Below are positions 32,036 through 40,787 of a stretch of DNA of 41,126 nt, piece by piece. The notes under the pieces were generated by a model. The model made no database searches. It saw only the letters and a list, made by a program, of their open reading frames with translations, and was not told the origin of the DNA. Source of the stretch: an uncultured Prevotellaceae bacterium (lineage in GTDB: Bacteria > Bacteroidota > Bacteroidia > Bacteroidales > Bacteroidaceae); contig CACYPF010000020.1 in the NCBI GenBank assembly GCA_902776195.1, positions 1-41,126 of the forward strand, written 5' to 3'. The number at the start of each line of letters is the position of its first letter. Position 1 is the first letter of the stretch. The position numbers and the translations under genes are program-made.

Positions 32036-35000
32036 CGCTTCATGATTTTATAGGATTTATGATTCACTTTCACGACATAGACGCCTTGTCGGAGGGAGGC
32101 AAGCGACTGGCGGTAGGTGCCGTCATCGGCTACGGTGTGTGCCTGTAGCAGTCTGCCGTCGATAGTATAGAGACTGATGGGAGTGCCCGCTTCCAGTCCA
32201 CTTAGTGTCAGCACACCATCCTTGTAGTCGATGACTTCCTGGTTAGTGTCCACTTCGTCGATGCCCGTCGTGCGCTTTTGGAAGGTGTAGCGCACCACAT
32301 CGCTAAGTGGAATGCTCACGTCTGCATGATTAGCGACAATCTTCAGTTCAGTACCCACTACTGTGATGACGGGCTGCTCTGCTAACTCGTAAGTCTGTGT
32401 CGTGCCGTCCTTCAGCAGCAGGATGAGTGATGTGACGGTGCCCTCGTCGGCAGGGATGTCTGGTTCATCAGGTTCCTCTGGGTCGTCGGGATTCTCTGCC
32501 GGGATGTTGGGGTTGGCAGGGTCGTACTCCACGATATTCTTGAAATCCGCAAATGTGCGGTAGGGCCAGCCTTGCCGATAGGTCTCAGTACACCCCTTGG
32601 GTACATAGACCGTGGTGGTGTTCAGCAGAGAAGTTGGAAACGGCTCGCCTCCGTCGTCATATATCGGCGGCGTGGTGCCCTGACAGATAATGGTCTTCAG
32701 GTTGGTGCAATATTTGAAGGCGTCATAAGAGATGCGGGTCACGCCAGCGGGGATGGTGATGCGCTTCATGTTGCTGCTGAACACTGGGGCTCCAGTTCCA
32801 ATCCATTCCGTTTCGCCTGGCACCACGACCTGTGTGCGTTCCACAATGCCGGTGTTGGTCTGCTGCATGGGAGGACAGACAGTCAGCGCATTGCCGAGGT
32901 ATTCTGTCTTGCTGTAAAACAGCATGCCGTTGGTGCTGTGCATATTGGTGTTGCCTGCTGCTACATTGAAAGCATAGAGGTTGGTGCAGCCTATGAAAGC
33001 GGAGCCATTGTTCATCACATCCTTGGTTATGGTGACGGTCTTGAGTTGGGTGTCGCCCCAGAAGGCACTGCCTTCAATCTGAACGACATGGCGCTGCTTG
33101 CCGTCAATGGTCACCGTGCCGGGAATGGTGATATGTCCGTCGAAGGTCGCCTCGCTGTTGCGGTCGGCTACGTTCGCCCACTCGTCACCGGATATGGAGT
33201 AGCAAAGAGGTCCTTGCAGGTATAGTTCGCTGTCGTCGATATTCTCGAAGTTCTTCCAGACGTTAGCCTGCTGGTAGGTTTCCTTGCTGCCGTGAGGGAC
33301 ATACAACTTGCAACTGGAACCGTATTCGTTGATGGAAGGGGTGAACGTCGTCTCGTCATTGATGACGGGTGGCGTGCTGCCCAGCATATACAGGTGGCGG
33401 AGGGAGCCGCAATTGGTGAACGCACCGTCCATCTGCTTGACAGAAGCAGGAATCTGCACGATGCTAGGACCGTTAGAGAATGCGTGTTCTTCTATCTTGG
33501 TGATACCGGCAGGGATATAGGCAAGGTCACGCTTGATGAGTTGCCTGTCAGATATCTCATAGCAGGGGAAAGCCACCAGTGTCTTTAAGTCCTTTGTGAG
33601 TAGCATGCTGTTGACGCTGACGTAGTTAGAATTGCCTTTCTTGACGGCAAACTCTGCCGCACTGGTGCCCAGACCGAATATGCTGGGGTCGTATTTCTTC
33701 AGTTTCTTGGATAGGATAATGTGGTCGAACTCGCCTGTAACAGCACTTTCATCATACTGGCAGGTGGGCGAGATAATGAAATCGCCTATCAAAACCCCCA
33801 CGCTATGCGAGTGTAGTCTGGCGGCTTTCTCTAAGCCTGTGGCACTAAACTTGGAGTTTGAATTCAAACCTCCTTCCTCTATCTCAAAGCCTTTTCCTGC
33901 GAAAATGACACATCCTATTCTAGTACTACTAAACGCCTCTTTGTCAATGAGACGTAGCGTAGCGGGAAAATTGACGCATGAAGTGAGTGAACGGCAATCG
34001 TAGAAAGCACGTTCTCCGACTTCTTGCAGTGCGTCGCCGAGGCTCACATACCGAAGATGGTCATTATAGACGAAGGCTTCTTTGCCAATATGGGTGACTC
34101 CTTCCAAATCGGCAGTCTCTAATTGTGTGCAACCGTAAAAGGCTTGCTCGGGAATGGTCTTGATCGTGCCTGGAAATGTAAGATTGGTTAGATCTGTTTC
34201 ACGGAATGCCGAAGACCATAGATAGTTGACGGGACGACTCTTTCCGCCTATCTCAACTTGGTTGGTGATGGTGACATCCTGCTTCTCAGCACCAGTGACA
34301 AAAACTTGCTCGCTGCCATTGGCGGTGTACCAGACACCATTGACGCAGGCAGAAGAATTTCCATATGGTGATGGCTTGATATTGGTAATTAATTCGCTTG
34401 ACACGTACTCGCCAAATTTGCCCATACTTAATAACCTGTAGAATCCGTCCGCATCAGAGCCCCAACCAAAATTGATGTGGAAATAGTCATCAGCGTCATA
34501 GCCGTCGCAGACTACGGCATGCTTCTCCCGATAAAGATTCGATGATACTCCCATGTATATTGGTCGCTTTGATGCGAGTTCACTGCGTATCAGGGCTTCA
34601 TCATCTTCGTCAATTTCGCTTCCCTGTTCCGCAGTTAGGTTGTTGACTTTAATACCTTTTTTGTCCATCACATGATGCATGTGCAGTTCACCGCTATAAG
34701 AAAAATTCCTTAAAAGTGCCTGTGCCGCATCAATGGACCAAGTACTACTCTCACTGGACCTATACATCATGTTCATGGCACATCCTACGTCTGCCATCAG
34801 TTGGGCTACGGCATTTGCCTGTACCTCTGTGTTGTCACTGTAGGAATCCAGCATATTATCCCAGTCGTAGGTGGATTGTGAGAAGTCACGTGTCTCATTG
34901 TTATCTGTATTGGTGTGTTTACCATATCCCTGCTTGGGCCATTGCCAATAGTTCATGATCTGGGCAATGGCAGTGGCTACGCATCCCGTAGGACATCGTC

Positions 35001-35499
35001 CTCCGCCTTCGTCTGCGGTGGGGCATTGGTTATTGTAAGGCGTATTCTGGTTCCAACTGGTTTTAAGCAACGGTGCGACAATGATGGCGGCACGTTTGGG
35101 CGCCTTTGATGGGATTGACTCAGAAATCCCAGACTGTCGCAGGTCTTGAATGCTCTTTGTATAGCCTGTCAGAATCGTTTTCGTTGCGTCAGGGGACTTG
35201 TTATAGTCAAAACTGCCCTTGTCGCTATAGGCAAGGATGGTAGGTGATGCGCCATTATCACCTGCCACGATGACCCAGCCGTCACCGTCGGGACGGTTGA
35301 ACACATAGAACTCACTGCCCTCAGGCTGGTAGGTTAGCAGAAGCGAGGCTGCTGCCCGTCGGGCTGTCGAGGGGGTACTGTCGCCCCAGAACTGCACGGC
35401 GATTTGCCGTGCCTGCTCCTCGCTGATGTCCTCGGCGCTTAAACCGAGCGATATCAGTGAGGCTAAAACAATCAGACTGATTTTCTTAATCATATCCAT
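32032..35499 (-). CDS. C10 cysteine protease with BspA-like repeats and T9SS tail
   Basis: A 1155-aa secreted protease. Signal peptide (about 1-22), Spi-type propeptide (ISEEQARQIAVQFWG to about 135), then a peptidase C10 domain like streptopain and interpain: catalytic Cys173 in RCPTGCVATAIAQIMNYW, His327 in KHAVVCDGYD and Trp346 in NFGWGSDADGFY. From about 400 to 1000 come BspA-type leucine-rich repeats (IPEQAFYGCTQLETADL, IGKEAFVYNDHLRYVSL, ITKIEEHAFSNG). A Pro/Glu/Asp-rich linker and a type IX sorting-type C-terminus (ISLYTIDGRLLQ, GVYVVKVNHKSYKIMKR) follow. Known relatives cut host proteins, including complement; the LRR part suggests binding to host or bacterial surfaces. Met1 or Met3 may be the start. 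First gene of a two-gene operon. Confidence 0.92.
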   Translation of the reverse strand: MDMIKKISLIVLASLISLGLSAEDISEEQARQIAVQFWGDSTPSTARRAAASLLLTYQPEGSEFYVFNRPDGDGWVIVAGDNGASPTILAYSDKGSFDYNKSPDATKTILTGYTKSIQDLRQSGISESIPSKAPKRAAIIVAPLLKTSWNQNTPYNNQCPTADEGGGRCPTGCVATAIAQIMNYWQWPKQGYGKHTNTDNNETRDFSQSTYDWDNMLDSYSDNTEVQANAVAQLMADVGCAMNMMYRSSESSTWSIDAAQALLRNFSYSGELHMHHVMDKKGIKVNNLTAEQGSEIDEDDEALIRSELASKRPIYMGVSSNLYREKHAVVCDGYDADDYFHINFGWGSDADGFYRLLSMGKFGEYVSSELITNIKPSPYGNSSACVNGVWYTANGSEQVFVTGAEKQDVTITNQVEIGGKSRPVNYLWSSAFRETDLTNLTFPGTIKTIPEQAFYGCTQLETADLEGVTHIGKEAFVYNDHLRYVSLGDALQEVGERAFYDCRSLTSCVNFPATLRLIDKEAFSSTRIGCVIFAGKGFEIEEGGLNSNSKFSATGLEKAARLHSHSVGVLIGDFIISPTCQYDESAVTGEFDHIILSKKLKKYDPSIFGLGTSAAEFAVKKGNSNYVSVNSMLLTKDLKTLVAFPCYEISDRQLIKRDLAYIPAGITKIEEHAFSNGPSIVQIPASVKQMDGAFTNCGSLRHLYMLGSTPPVINDETTFTPSINEYGSSCKLYVPHGSKETYQQANVWKNFENIDDSELYLQGPLCYSISGDEWANVADRNSEATFDGHITIPGTVTIDGKQRHVVQIEGSAFWGDTQLKTVTITKDVMNNGSAFIGCTNLYAFNVAAGNTNMHSTNGMLFYSKTEYLGNALTVCPPMQQTNTGIVERTQVVVPGETEWIGTGAPVFSSNMKRITIPAGVTRISYDAFKYCTNLKTIICQGTTPPIYDDGGEPFPTSLLNTTTVYVPKGCTETYRQGWPYRTFADFKNIVEYDPANPNIPAENPDDPEEPDEPDIPADEGTVTSLILLLKDGTTQTYELAEQPVITVVGTELKIVANHADVSIPLSDVVRYTFQKRTTGIDEVDTNQEVIDYKDGVLTLSGLEAGTPISLYTIDGRLLQAHTVADDGTYRQSLASLRQGVYVVKVNHKSYKIMKR

Positions 35500-35519
35500 A
35501 ACATTTATTTTTTTTGTTA

Positions 35520-35527
35520 CAAAGTTA
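35520..35527 (-). promoter_or_regulatory. Candidate -7 element of the protease operon
   Basis: Minus-strand TAACTTTG fits TAnnTTTG about 20 bp before the start codon at 35499. No -33 TTTG lies at the normal distance, so the promoter may need an activator such as one of the flanking AraC-type regulators. Confidence 0.45.
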
Positions 35528-35563
35528 AGGTAAAACGGTCATAGTACTATTAACAAAAACCGA

Positions 35564-35599
35564 AAATCGACTGACAATGCGGAATTTGTCAGTCGATTT
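35564..35599 (-). terminator. Hairpin after kelch-AraC copy 2 (terminator-like)
   Basis: A perfect 14-bp stem (35564-35577 with 35586-35599) and 8-nt loop, followed on the minus strand by a T-rich stretch (TCGGTTTTTG). Its 28-bp core (35568-35595) matches 37350-37377 except for two bases, and both copies have the same orientation on either side of the regulator gene. Confidence 0.8.
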
Positions 35600-35629
35600 A
35601 GTGTTGTGTGTTTCTGTGTCACAGCGATT

Positions 35630-37297
35630 TCAGCCTGCCTGGTTTTTCCATTCACCTGGTGTCATGCCTGTGTGAGACTTGAAGGTACGGAAGAAGGAGG
35701 TCTCGTTGGAGAATCCCGACTTGAGATACAACTCGATGGATTTGATGTCGGGCTGTTGGGCAATCAGTTGTTTGGCATGATTGATGCGATAGGTGTTGAC
35801 GAAATGCGAGAAGGTACACCCCTTTGAAGTCTTGATACAATCTGACACGTAACGGCTGTTAGTACCCAGGAGTGCGGCGACATCGGATATTTTCAGTTCA
35901 CTGTTCAGGTACAACTTTTGTTCCTCCATCAACAGGCAGACACGTTGGAATCGCAGTTCGTTGGGATGTACATCCTCTGTCTTTTGCTTGTCAACCGTAT
36001 TCTGTTGCTGGTGGCGGTAAAGTCGGTAGGAGAGGACGGCAAGAATGGCAAGTATCACCAGTCCTGCAGCCCAGAACCAACCGTTCCTGTCGGTTTGGGC
36101 AGCAGTGGGTGTGCCGAAATGTAACAGCCAGACAGTGGCGGACGGTGTATAGTTGCTATGTGCATTTCCATTGGTACCACCTGCGATCAGCAGGTCACCA
36201 TTGGCGGTCAGCATCGGACACCAAAAGCCGATGTCTGGTAGTGGGTCTGTATAATAGAGAGTTACGGCGGCGGGTGTCTTGTTATACTCGATACATATGG
36301 TATAGAGTCGGTTTGTATTGTCCTTGCCTATCATATAACCCCGGTGTGACTGGCGGTCGGCAACAATCGGACTAATGTACTCTATCTTTCCCCATCGGCT
36401 CCTCATCGGGATCGGACAGGTGGTTGGCAACAGGGTGAACGTGGTGTCCTGGACGAGGCATACGGCTATCTGCCCGTGGGTGTCCTGTACGGCAAAGAGG
36501 TTGGCATAGACATTTTTCTCCTCATCACCGATAAAGCAGTCGTCCCTTTGGAAGCCTGTGTCGAAATGCATTGGCTGCCATGCTTCTAATAAAGGGACGT
36601 GGAGCGGATCTCCTTGCAGACGGTCTACTACGGCACTGCTGACGGGCTCGTCGTGAATGCCACGGTTGCCGAGGATGAGGACATCGTTGGGTGCCAATCG
36701 GAAAATGTAGGGTTTGCTGCGTGATACGGTCACATCCTTGATGTAGGAAAACTGGCTGTGTCCGTCATAGCACTCTATACCATCATCGTGATACCAGTTG
36801 CCGGTGATGATGACACGCCCGTCCCCCAACTGGATACCGCCGGTGATGGCTCGTTTCTTGTAAAGGCAGCCGAAACCGTTGAAAGCGTGCTGACTCGGGT
36901 CGTACATCTCAGCAGTGAATGTCTGTCCGATGCCTAAGTGCTTCTCGAAACCGCCAGCCAGTAGGACCTCACCTGACCGCAAGGGAATGGCGGTGCCTGC
37001 GTCATGGGTGTAGACGGTATTTATCAGGTGCCACCGTCCGTCGGCATAGTATTCTGCGGTAGGCGTGGGCACAAATCCTGCGGTATGACCGCCTGCCACC
37101 ACCCATTCGTTATTGGCGGTACGGAATATGCTATGCCCTGAGCGGGGTATGTTCAGGTCGGCGAGCCGCTCAGGCTCTATCTTAACCATCGGACAGGCAG
37201 GTCGCTGGGTATTGTCTGCCAATGTGGTCAGCGGTGTGGTGAGAAGGAGGCTCTCCATGAGTAAGAGCCTGATGAAGTGGACTTTCGTTGTTTCCAT
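35630..37297 (-). CDS. Kelch-TM-AraC one-component regulator, copy 2
   Basis: A 555-aa paralogue of the gene at 27763. The N-terminal signal region is followed by ACPMVKIEPERLADLNIPRSGH, which closely matches copy 1 (ACPMVKIEAKQMPDLNIARAGH), then a kelch-like propeller (VVAGGHTAG, VLLAGGFEKH, VIITGNWYHDDGIECYD, LLIAGGTNGN), one membrane span near 407-428 (WFWAAGLVILAILAVL), and an AraC-type domain (SELKISDVAALLG, FSHFVNTYRINHAKQLI, SGFSNETSFFRTFKSHTGMTPGEW). The AraC parts differ more in the first recognition helix than in the second. Met1 lies only 4 bases from a -7 box, so it is leaderless or starts at Met14 (37258). It probably controls the protease operon downstream. Confidence 0.88.
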   Translation of the reverse strand: METTKVHFIRLLLMESLLLTTPLTTLADNTQRPACPMVKIEPERLADLNIPRSGHSIFRTANNEWVVAGGHTAGFVPTPTAEYYADGRWHLINTVYTHDAGTAIPLRSGEVLLAGGFEKHLGIGQTFTAEMYDPSQHAFNGFGCLYKKRAITGGIQLGDGRVIITGNWYHDDGIECYDGHSQFSYIKDVTVSRSKPYIFRLAPNDVLILGNRGIHDEPVSSAVVDRLQGDPLHVPLLEAWQPMHFDTGFQRDDCFIGDEEKNVYANLFAVQDTHGQIAVCLVQDTTFTLLPTTCPIPMRSRWGKIEYISPIVADRQSHRGYMIGKDNTNRLYTICIEYNKTPAAVTLYYTDPLPDIGFWCPMLTANGDLLIAGGTNGNAHSNYTPSATVWLLHFGTPTAAQTDRNGWFWAAGLVILAILAVLSYRLYRHQQQNTVDKQKTEDVHPNELRFQRVCLLMEEQKLYLNSELKISDVAALLGTNSRYVSDCIKTSKGCTFSHFVNTYRINHAKQLIAQQPDIKSIELYLKSGFSNETSFFRTFKSHTGMTPGEWKNQAG

Positions 37298-37301
37298 GTC
37301 G

Positions 37302-37309
37302 CAAAAATA
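37302..37309 (-). promoter_or_regulatory. -7 element of kelch-AraC copy 2
   Basis: Minus-strand TATTTTTG fits TAnnTTTG, but it ends 4 bases before the ATG at 37297 and no clear -33 element is present at the usual distance. If used, the message is leaderless or translation starts downstream. Confidence 0.5.
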
Positions 37310-37348
37310 GTAAAAAACAACGAGAAACTGACTAACATTTTTTACAAA

Positions 37349-37378
37349 CCGACTGACAATGCGAAAATTGTCAGTCGG
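37349..37378 (-). terminator. Hairpin after argC (terminator-like)
   Basis: A perfect 12-bp stem (37349-37360 with 37367-37378), 6-nt loop, followed on the minus strand by TTTGTAAAAAATG. It lies just downstream of argC and is nearly identical to the hairpin at 35568-35595. Confidence 0.75.
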
Positions 37379-37390
37379 CGTACGGTTATT

Positions 37391-38356
37391 TTAGAAAGCG
37401 GATGCTTTCAGTCGCAGTCCCGCCGCCTCTTCGATACCGAACATCAGGTTCATGTTCTGCACCGCCTGACCGACGGCTCCTTTCAGCAGGTTGTCAATGG
37501 CGGAGGTGACAAGTACCTTTCCATCAAAACAATCGACATGCACCAGTGCCTTGTTGGTGTTCACCACCTGTTTCAGGTCGATGGGCTTGTCGCTATAGTG
37601 GGTAAAGGCGGCTTCTTTGTAGAACTCCTTATAGGTCTCGATAATGTCCTCTGCGGGTGCCTTGGTCTTGATGACGGCGGTGCAGAAAATGCCACGGGCG
37701 AAATCACCGCGATAGGGGATGAAGTCGATAGCGGCATCCAGATAACCTTGTACTTGTTTCAGACTCTGGCGAATCTCGGCGATGTGCTGGTGCGTAAAGG
37801 CTTTGTAGATGCTCAGATTATTGTTGCGCCACGAGAAATGGGTGGTGGCACCGGGCTTCTGACCAGCTCCGGTAGAACCGGTGATGGCATTGACGGCAAC
37901 GTCCTCCTTCACTATATTAAGGTGGGCTGCAGGCAGCAGCGCCAACTGAATAGCGGTGGCAAAGCAGCCGGGGTTAGCGACGTGTTGTGCCTTCTGAATC
38001 TTCTCCTTGTTAATTTCTGGCAGGCCATACACATAATCATGGCCGCCCTGAATACGGAAGTCTTGTGCCAAGTCGATGATCTTCACGTTCTCTGGGATGT
38101 TATGCTCTTTGAGGAAAGCCTCACTCTTGCCATGTCCGAAACAGAAGAATATGACATCCACTTGGTCGAATGGCATCTGGTCGGTAAACCGCAAGTCAGT
38201 GTCGCCGATGAGTCCTTCATGCACGTCACTCACCAGATTACCGGCATTGCTCTCTGAGTTGGCAAATACAATCTCTGCCTCGGGGTGGTTCAGCAACAGG
38301 CGGATGAGTTCTCCGCCTGTATAGCCTGCAGCACCTAAAATCCCAACTTTTATCAT
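37391..38356 (-). CDS. argC: N-acyl-gamma-glutamyl-phosphate reductase
   Basis: A 321-aa NADPH-dependent enzyme reducing N-acylglutamyl phosphate to the semialdehyde. Seen: the N-terminal Rossmann motif VGILGAAGYTGGELIRLL, the catalytic cysteine in VANPGCFATAIQLALLP, and GSTGAGQKPGATTHFSWR. It overlaps argG by 4 bp and ends the argR-to-argC operon at a hairpin. In related Bacteroidales, as I recall, argD follows argC directly; here a 9.6-kb block separates them. Confidence 0.95.
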   Translation of the reverse strand: MIKVGILGAAGYTGGELIRLLLNHPEAEIVFANSESNAGNLVSDVHEGLIGDTDLRFTDQMPFDQVDVIFFCFGHGKSEAFLKEHNIPENVKIIDLAQDFRIQGGHDYVYGLPEINKEKIQKAQHVANPGCFATAIQLALLPAAHLNIVKEDVAVNAITGSTGAGQKPGATTHFSWRNNNLSIYKAFTHQHIAEIRQSLKQVQGYLDAAIDFIPYRGDFARGIFCTAVIKTKAPAEDIIETYKEFYKEAAFTHYSDKPIDLKQVVNTNKALVHVDCFDGKVLVTSAIDNLLKGAVGQAVQNMNLMFGIEEAAGLRLKASAF

Positions 38357-39555
38357 CTCTTCTCGTCCTTATGAATACCATAATACACTCTCAGCGGTGT
38401 GCTGCTGACTTTGATGAAGCCCTTTGCCTCGTCAGCTGTCCATCCAGTCTGAGTCTCACCATACTCTCCGAGTTTCGATTTCGTCAGGTCGTTGACAGAG
38501 TCAATACCTACGGTCTCAAAACTATAGGGGCGCAACTTCAGGATGGCTGTTCCTGTCACGTTGCGCTGACTGCTGGTCAGCATCGCCTCGATATCGGGCA
38601 TGACAGGCTCTAAGTACTGGCTCTCATGCAGGAACATACCGTACCAGTTGGCAACCTGGTCTTTCCAGTACTGCTGCCACTTGCTCAGGGTAGACTTCTC
38701 CAGCAGGCGGTGTGCCTCGATGATGAGTTTGGGGGCGGCTGCCTCGAAACCGACACGTCCCTTGATGCCGATGATGGTGTCACCAACGTTGGCATCACGT
38801 CCGATAGCATAGCTGGCACCGATTTCCTCTATCTTCTGGATCGCCTTAACCTTGTCGTCGAAATGCTCTCCATTGACAGCGACGATCTCACCCTTCTCGA
38901 ACTGTATCTTCAACAAAGACTCTTTCTCGGGGTTGGTGACATGCTTCAGATAGGCGTCCTCGGGCAGTCCCTGGGTGGGGTCGAGCAACTCACCGCCGCA
39001 GATACTGGTACCCCAGATTCCTACATTATAGGAATACTTCAATTTCGTGAAGTCGGCAAAGAATCCATGCTCGTTCAAATAGTCCACTTCCTCTTTGCGG
39101 GTCAGTTTCTTGTCACGGGTGAGGGTGATGATCTCCACACCTGGTGCCATGACGAGGAAAGTCATGTCGAAACGGATCTGGTCGTTGCCGGCACCTGTGC
39201 TGCCATGGGCGATAGCGTCAGCACCGATCTCCTTGGCATAGCGGGCAATGGCGATAGCCTGGAAGATACGTTCTGACGAAACACTGATGGGGTAGCAGTT
39301 GTTACGAAGCACGTTACCGAAGATCATGTATTTCAATGACTTCTCGTAATACTCGTGGGTCACGTCGAGGGTGACGTATGCCTTGGCACCTAACTTATAG
39401 GCGTTCTCTTCGTTGGTTTTCAACTGCTCGGCACTGAATCCGCCGGTATTGGCACAGGCAGCATAAACATCCCAGCCGTCCTGTGTCAGTTTCATTACTG
39501 TGTAAGAGGTGTCAAGACCTCCTGAAAATGCTACTACAACTTTCTTATTAGCCAT
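38353..39555 (-). CDS. argG: Argininosuccinate synthase
   Basis: A 400-aa ATP-dependent ligase joining citrulline and aspartate. Seen: the N-type ATP pyrophosphatase P-loop VVVAFSGGLDTSYTV at the N-terminus, AIAHGSTGAGNDQIRFD, and WGTSICGGELLDP. Length fits the family. It starts 33 bp after the acetyltransferase gene and overlaps argC by 4 bp. In the succinylated route citrulline must first be freed from N-succinylcitrulline by an ArgE-type deacylase that is not in this window. Confidence 0.96.
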   Translation of the reverse strand: MANKKVVVAFSGGLDTSYTVMKLTQDGWDVYAACANTGGFSAEQLKTNEENAYKLGAKAYVTLDVTHEYYEKSLKYMIFGNVLRNNCYPISVSSERIFQAIAIARYAKEIGADAIAHGSTGAGNDQIRFDMTFLVMAPGVEIITLTRDKKLTRKEEVDYLNEHGFFADFTKLKYSYNVGIWGTSICGGELLDPTQGLPEDAYLKHVTNPEKESLLKIQFEKGEIVAVNGEHFDDKVKAIQKIEEIGASYAIGRDANVGDTIIGIKGRVGFEAAAPKLIIEAHRLLEKSTLSKWQQYWKDQVANWYGMFLHESQYLEPVMPDIEAMLTSSQRNVTGTAILKLRPYSFETVGIDSVNDLTKSKLGEYGETQTGWTADEAKGFIKVSSTPLRVYYGIHKDEKR

Positions 39556-39588
39556 ATCTATTCTTTTTTTGTATTTTTACTTTTACCT

Positions 39589-40188
39589 TTAGTCATCAAG
39601 TTTCTTGATGCGTTCTATCACATCTTCTGGGATTTTGGCGGGCAAATGCTCCTCGGGGTCATATAGCATGGCGGTGCAAATACAGTATTTGCGACCGGTA
39701 CGGTGCAGTACGTCTACATTGACGCACCCCTCACAACCTCGCCAGAATGCCTCGTCGTCCGTCAGGTCGGCAAAGGTCACGGGCTGGTAACCCAACTCTG
39801 TGTTCATCTTCATCACGGCGGCACCACTCGTCAGCGAGAATATCTTGGCATGGGGCCAACGGGTACGGGCAAGGGAGAAGGTCATGTCCTTGATCTTCTT
39901 GGCAACACCCAGTCCTCGGAAGTCGGGATGTACAATCAGTCCACTGGTGGTCACATATTGTTTGTTACCCCAGGTCTCTATATAGCTGAATCCAGCAAAA
40001 CGGTCACCACTCAAGGCAATGACAGCCTTCGCCTCCTTCATCTTGGTGGCAAGGTACTCATGGGTACGCTTGGCAATACCTGTGCCACGTACCTTCGCAG
40101 CATCAGCGATGGTCTGCAGGATGGTATCTACGTATATCTCATGTTCTGGTCCTGCTACCACCACCTGTATATTTTTCTCTTTCGTCAT
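39589..40188 (-). CDS. GNAT acetyltransferase, probable N-acylglutamate synthase
   Basis: A 199-aa GCN5-related acyltransferase. Seen: the acyl-CoA-binding core VTTSGLIVHPDFRGLGVAKKIKDM (motif A, with R/Q-x-x-G-x-A as RGLGVA), followed by FSLTSGAAVMKMNTELGYQPV. The Cys-rich CEGCVN and CICTAMLYDP near the C-terminus are unusual. It sits between argR and argG in an operon lacking a classical argA or argJ. As I recall, a homologue at this place in Bacteroides thetaiotaomicron was identified by mutant fitness as the first enzyme of arginine synthesis, so it probably transfers a succinyl or acetyl group to glutamate. Confidence 0.82.
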   Translation of the reverse strand: MTKEKNIQVVVAGPEHEIYVDTILQTIADAAKVRGTGIAKRTHEYLATKMKEAKAVIALSGDRFAGFSYIETWGNKQYVTTSGLIVHPDFRGLGVAKKIKDMTFSLARTRWPHAKIFSLTSGAAVMKMNTELGYQPVTFADLTDDEAFWRGCEGCVNVDVLHRTGRKYCICTAMLYDPEEHLPAKIPEDVIERIKKLDD

Positions 40189-40217
40189 TTTACTATATAT
40201 ATCTGAATTTATGTTTC

Positions 40218-40246
40218 CCCCTCCCTCGAGAGGGACAGGGGAGGGG
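40218..40246. repeat. C-rich/G-rich hairpin between argR and the GNAT gene
   Basis: CCCCTCCC (40218-40225) pairs with GGGAGGGG (40239-40246), and an inner palindrome CCCTCGAGAGGG lies at 40223-40234. It resembles the element at 25062-25077 in the other arginine operon. It may be an intergenic repeat family or tune downstream expression. Confidence 0.6.
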
Positions 40247-40250
40247 TCAT

Positions 40251-40727
40251 CTACTTCATATTCGGCACCACCTCGCTCAAGGCACTGATGACCTCCTCTT
40301 TGCTGACACCTTGTTTGATGACAATAAAGATGGTGTCGTCACCGGCAATGGTCCCGATAATCTCTTCTATATGGTTGTTGTCAATGTTATAAGCAATACT
40401 GCTTGCATATCCCGGACGGGTCTTGATGACACCCATATTGCCGGAAAAGTTGATGCTCAGAAAACCGGGTACCTGCATCATCTCACGGATACTATGGGGC
40501 GTACTGACACGTTTGTACATCGTGTCATTGGGTAATACATATACATAATTGCCACGCATCGATGCAGCCTTGGCAACTTTCAACTGTTTCAGGTCACGAC
40601 TGAGCGTCGCCTGTGTCAACTGGAAACCTTCTTTTTTCAAGGCACTTAACAGCTCTTCCTGACTGCCTAATTCCTGGCTGGAGATAATCATCCGCAGGGC
40701 TTCCAATCGGTCGTTCTTAATTTTCAT
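40251..40727 (-). CDS. argR: Arginine repressor
   Basis: A 158-aa ArgR-family hexameric repressor that binds arginine. N-terminal winged helix (about 1-70: LEALRMIISSQELGSQEELL, GFQLTQATLSRDLKQLKV, with the typical SRDLK-like helix) and a C-terminal arginine-binding oligomerisation domain (about 85-156: INFSGNMGVIKTRPGYASSIA, IIGTIAGDDTIFIV with the GDDT-type effector motif). It is first in the argR-GNAT-argG-argC operon and probably regulates that and the argD operon. Its own start region contains only a weak ARG-box-like sequence. Confidence 0.95.
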   Translation of the reverse strand: MKIKNDRLEALRMIISSQELGSQEELLSALKKEGFQLTQATLSRDLKQLKVAKAASMRGNYVYVLPNDTMYKRVSTPHSIREMMQVPGFLSINFSGNMGVIKTRPGYASSIAYNIDNNHIEEIIGTIAGDDTIFIVIKQGVSKEEVISALSEVVPNMK

Positions 40728-40755
40728 GCTTGGTATATTTATTCAAATTGCGGTG

Positions 40756-40787
40756 CAAAATTATACATTTTCCTGCATATCACCAAA
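40756..40787 (-). promoter_or_regulatory. Promoter of the argR operon
   Basis: Minus-strand TTTG (40787-40784), 20 bp, TAATTTTG (40763-40756), about 28 bp before the argR start. An imperfect ATTCA/TATAT dyad (about 40736-40748) downstream of the -7 box could be a weak operator. Confidence 0.75.
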
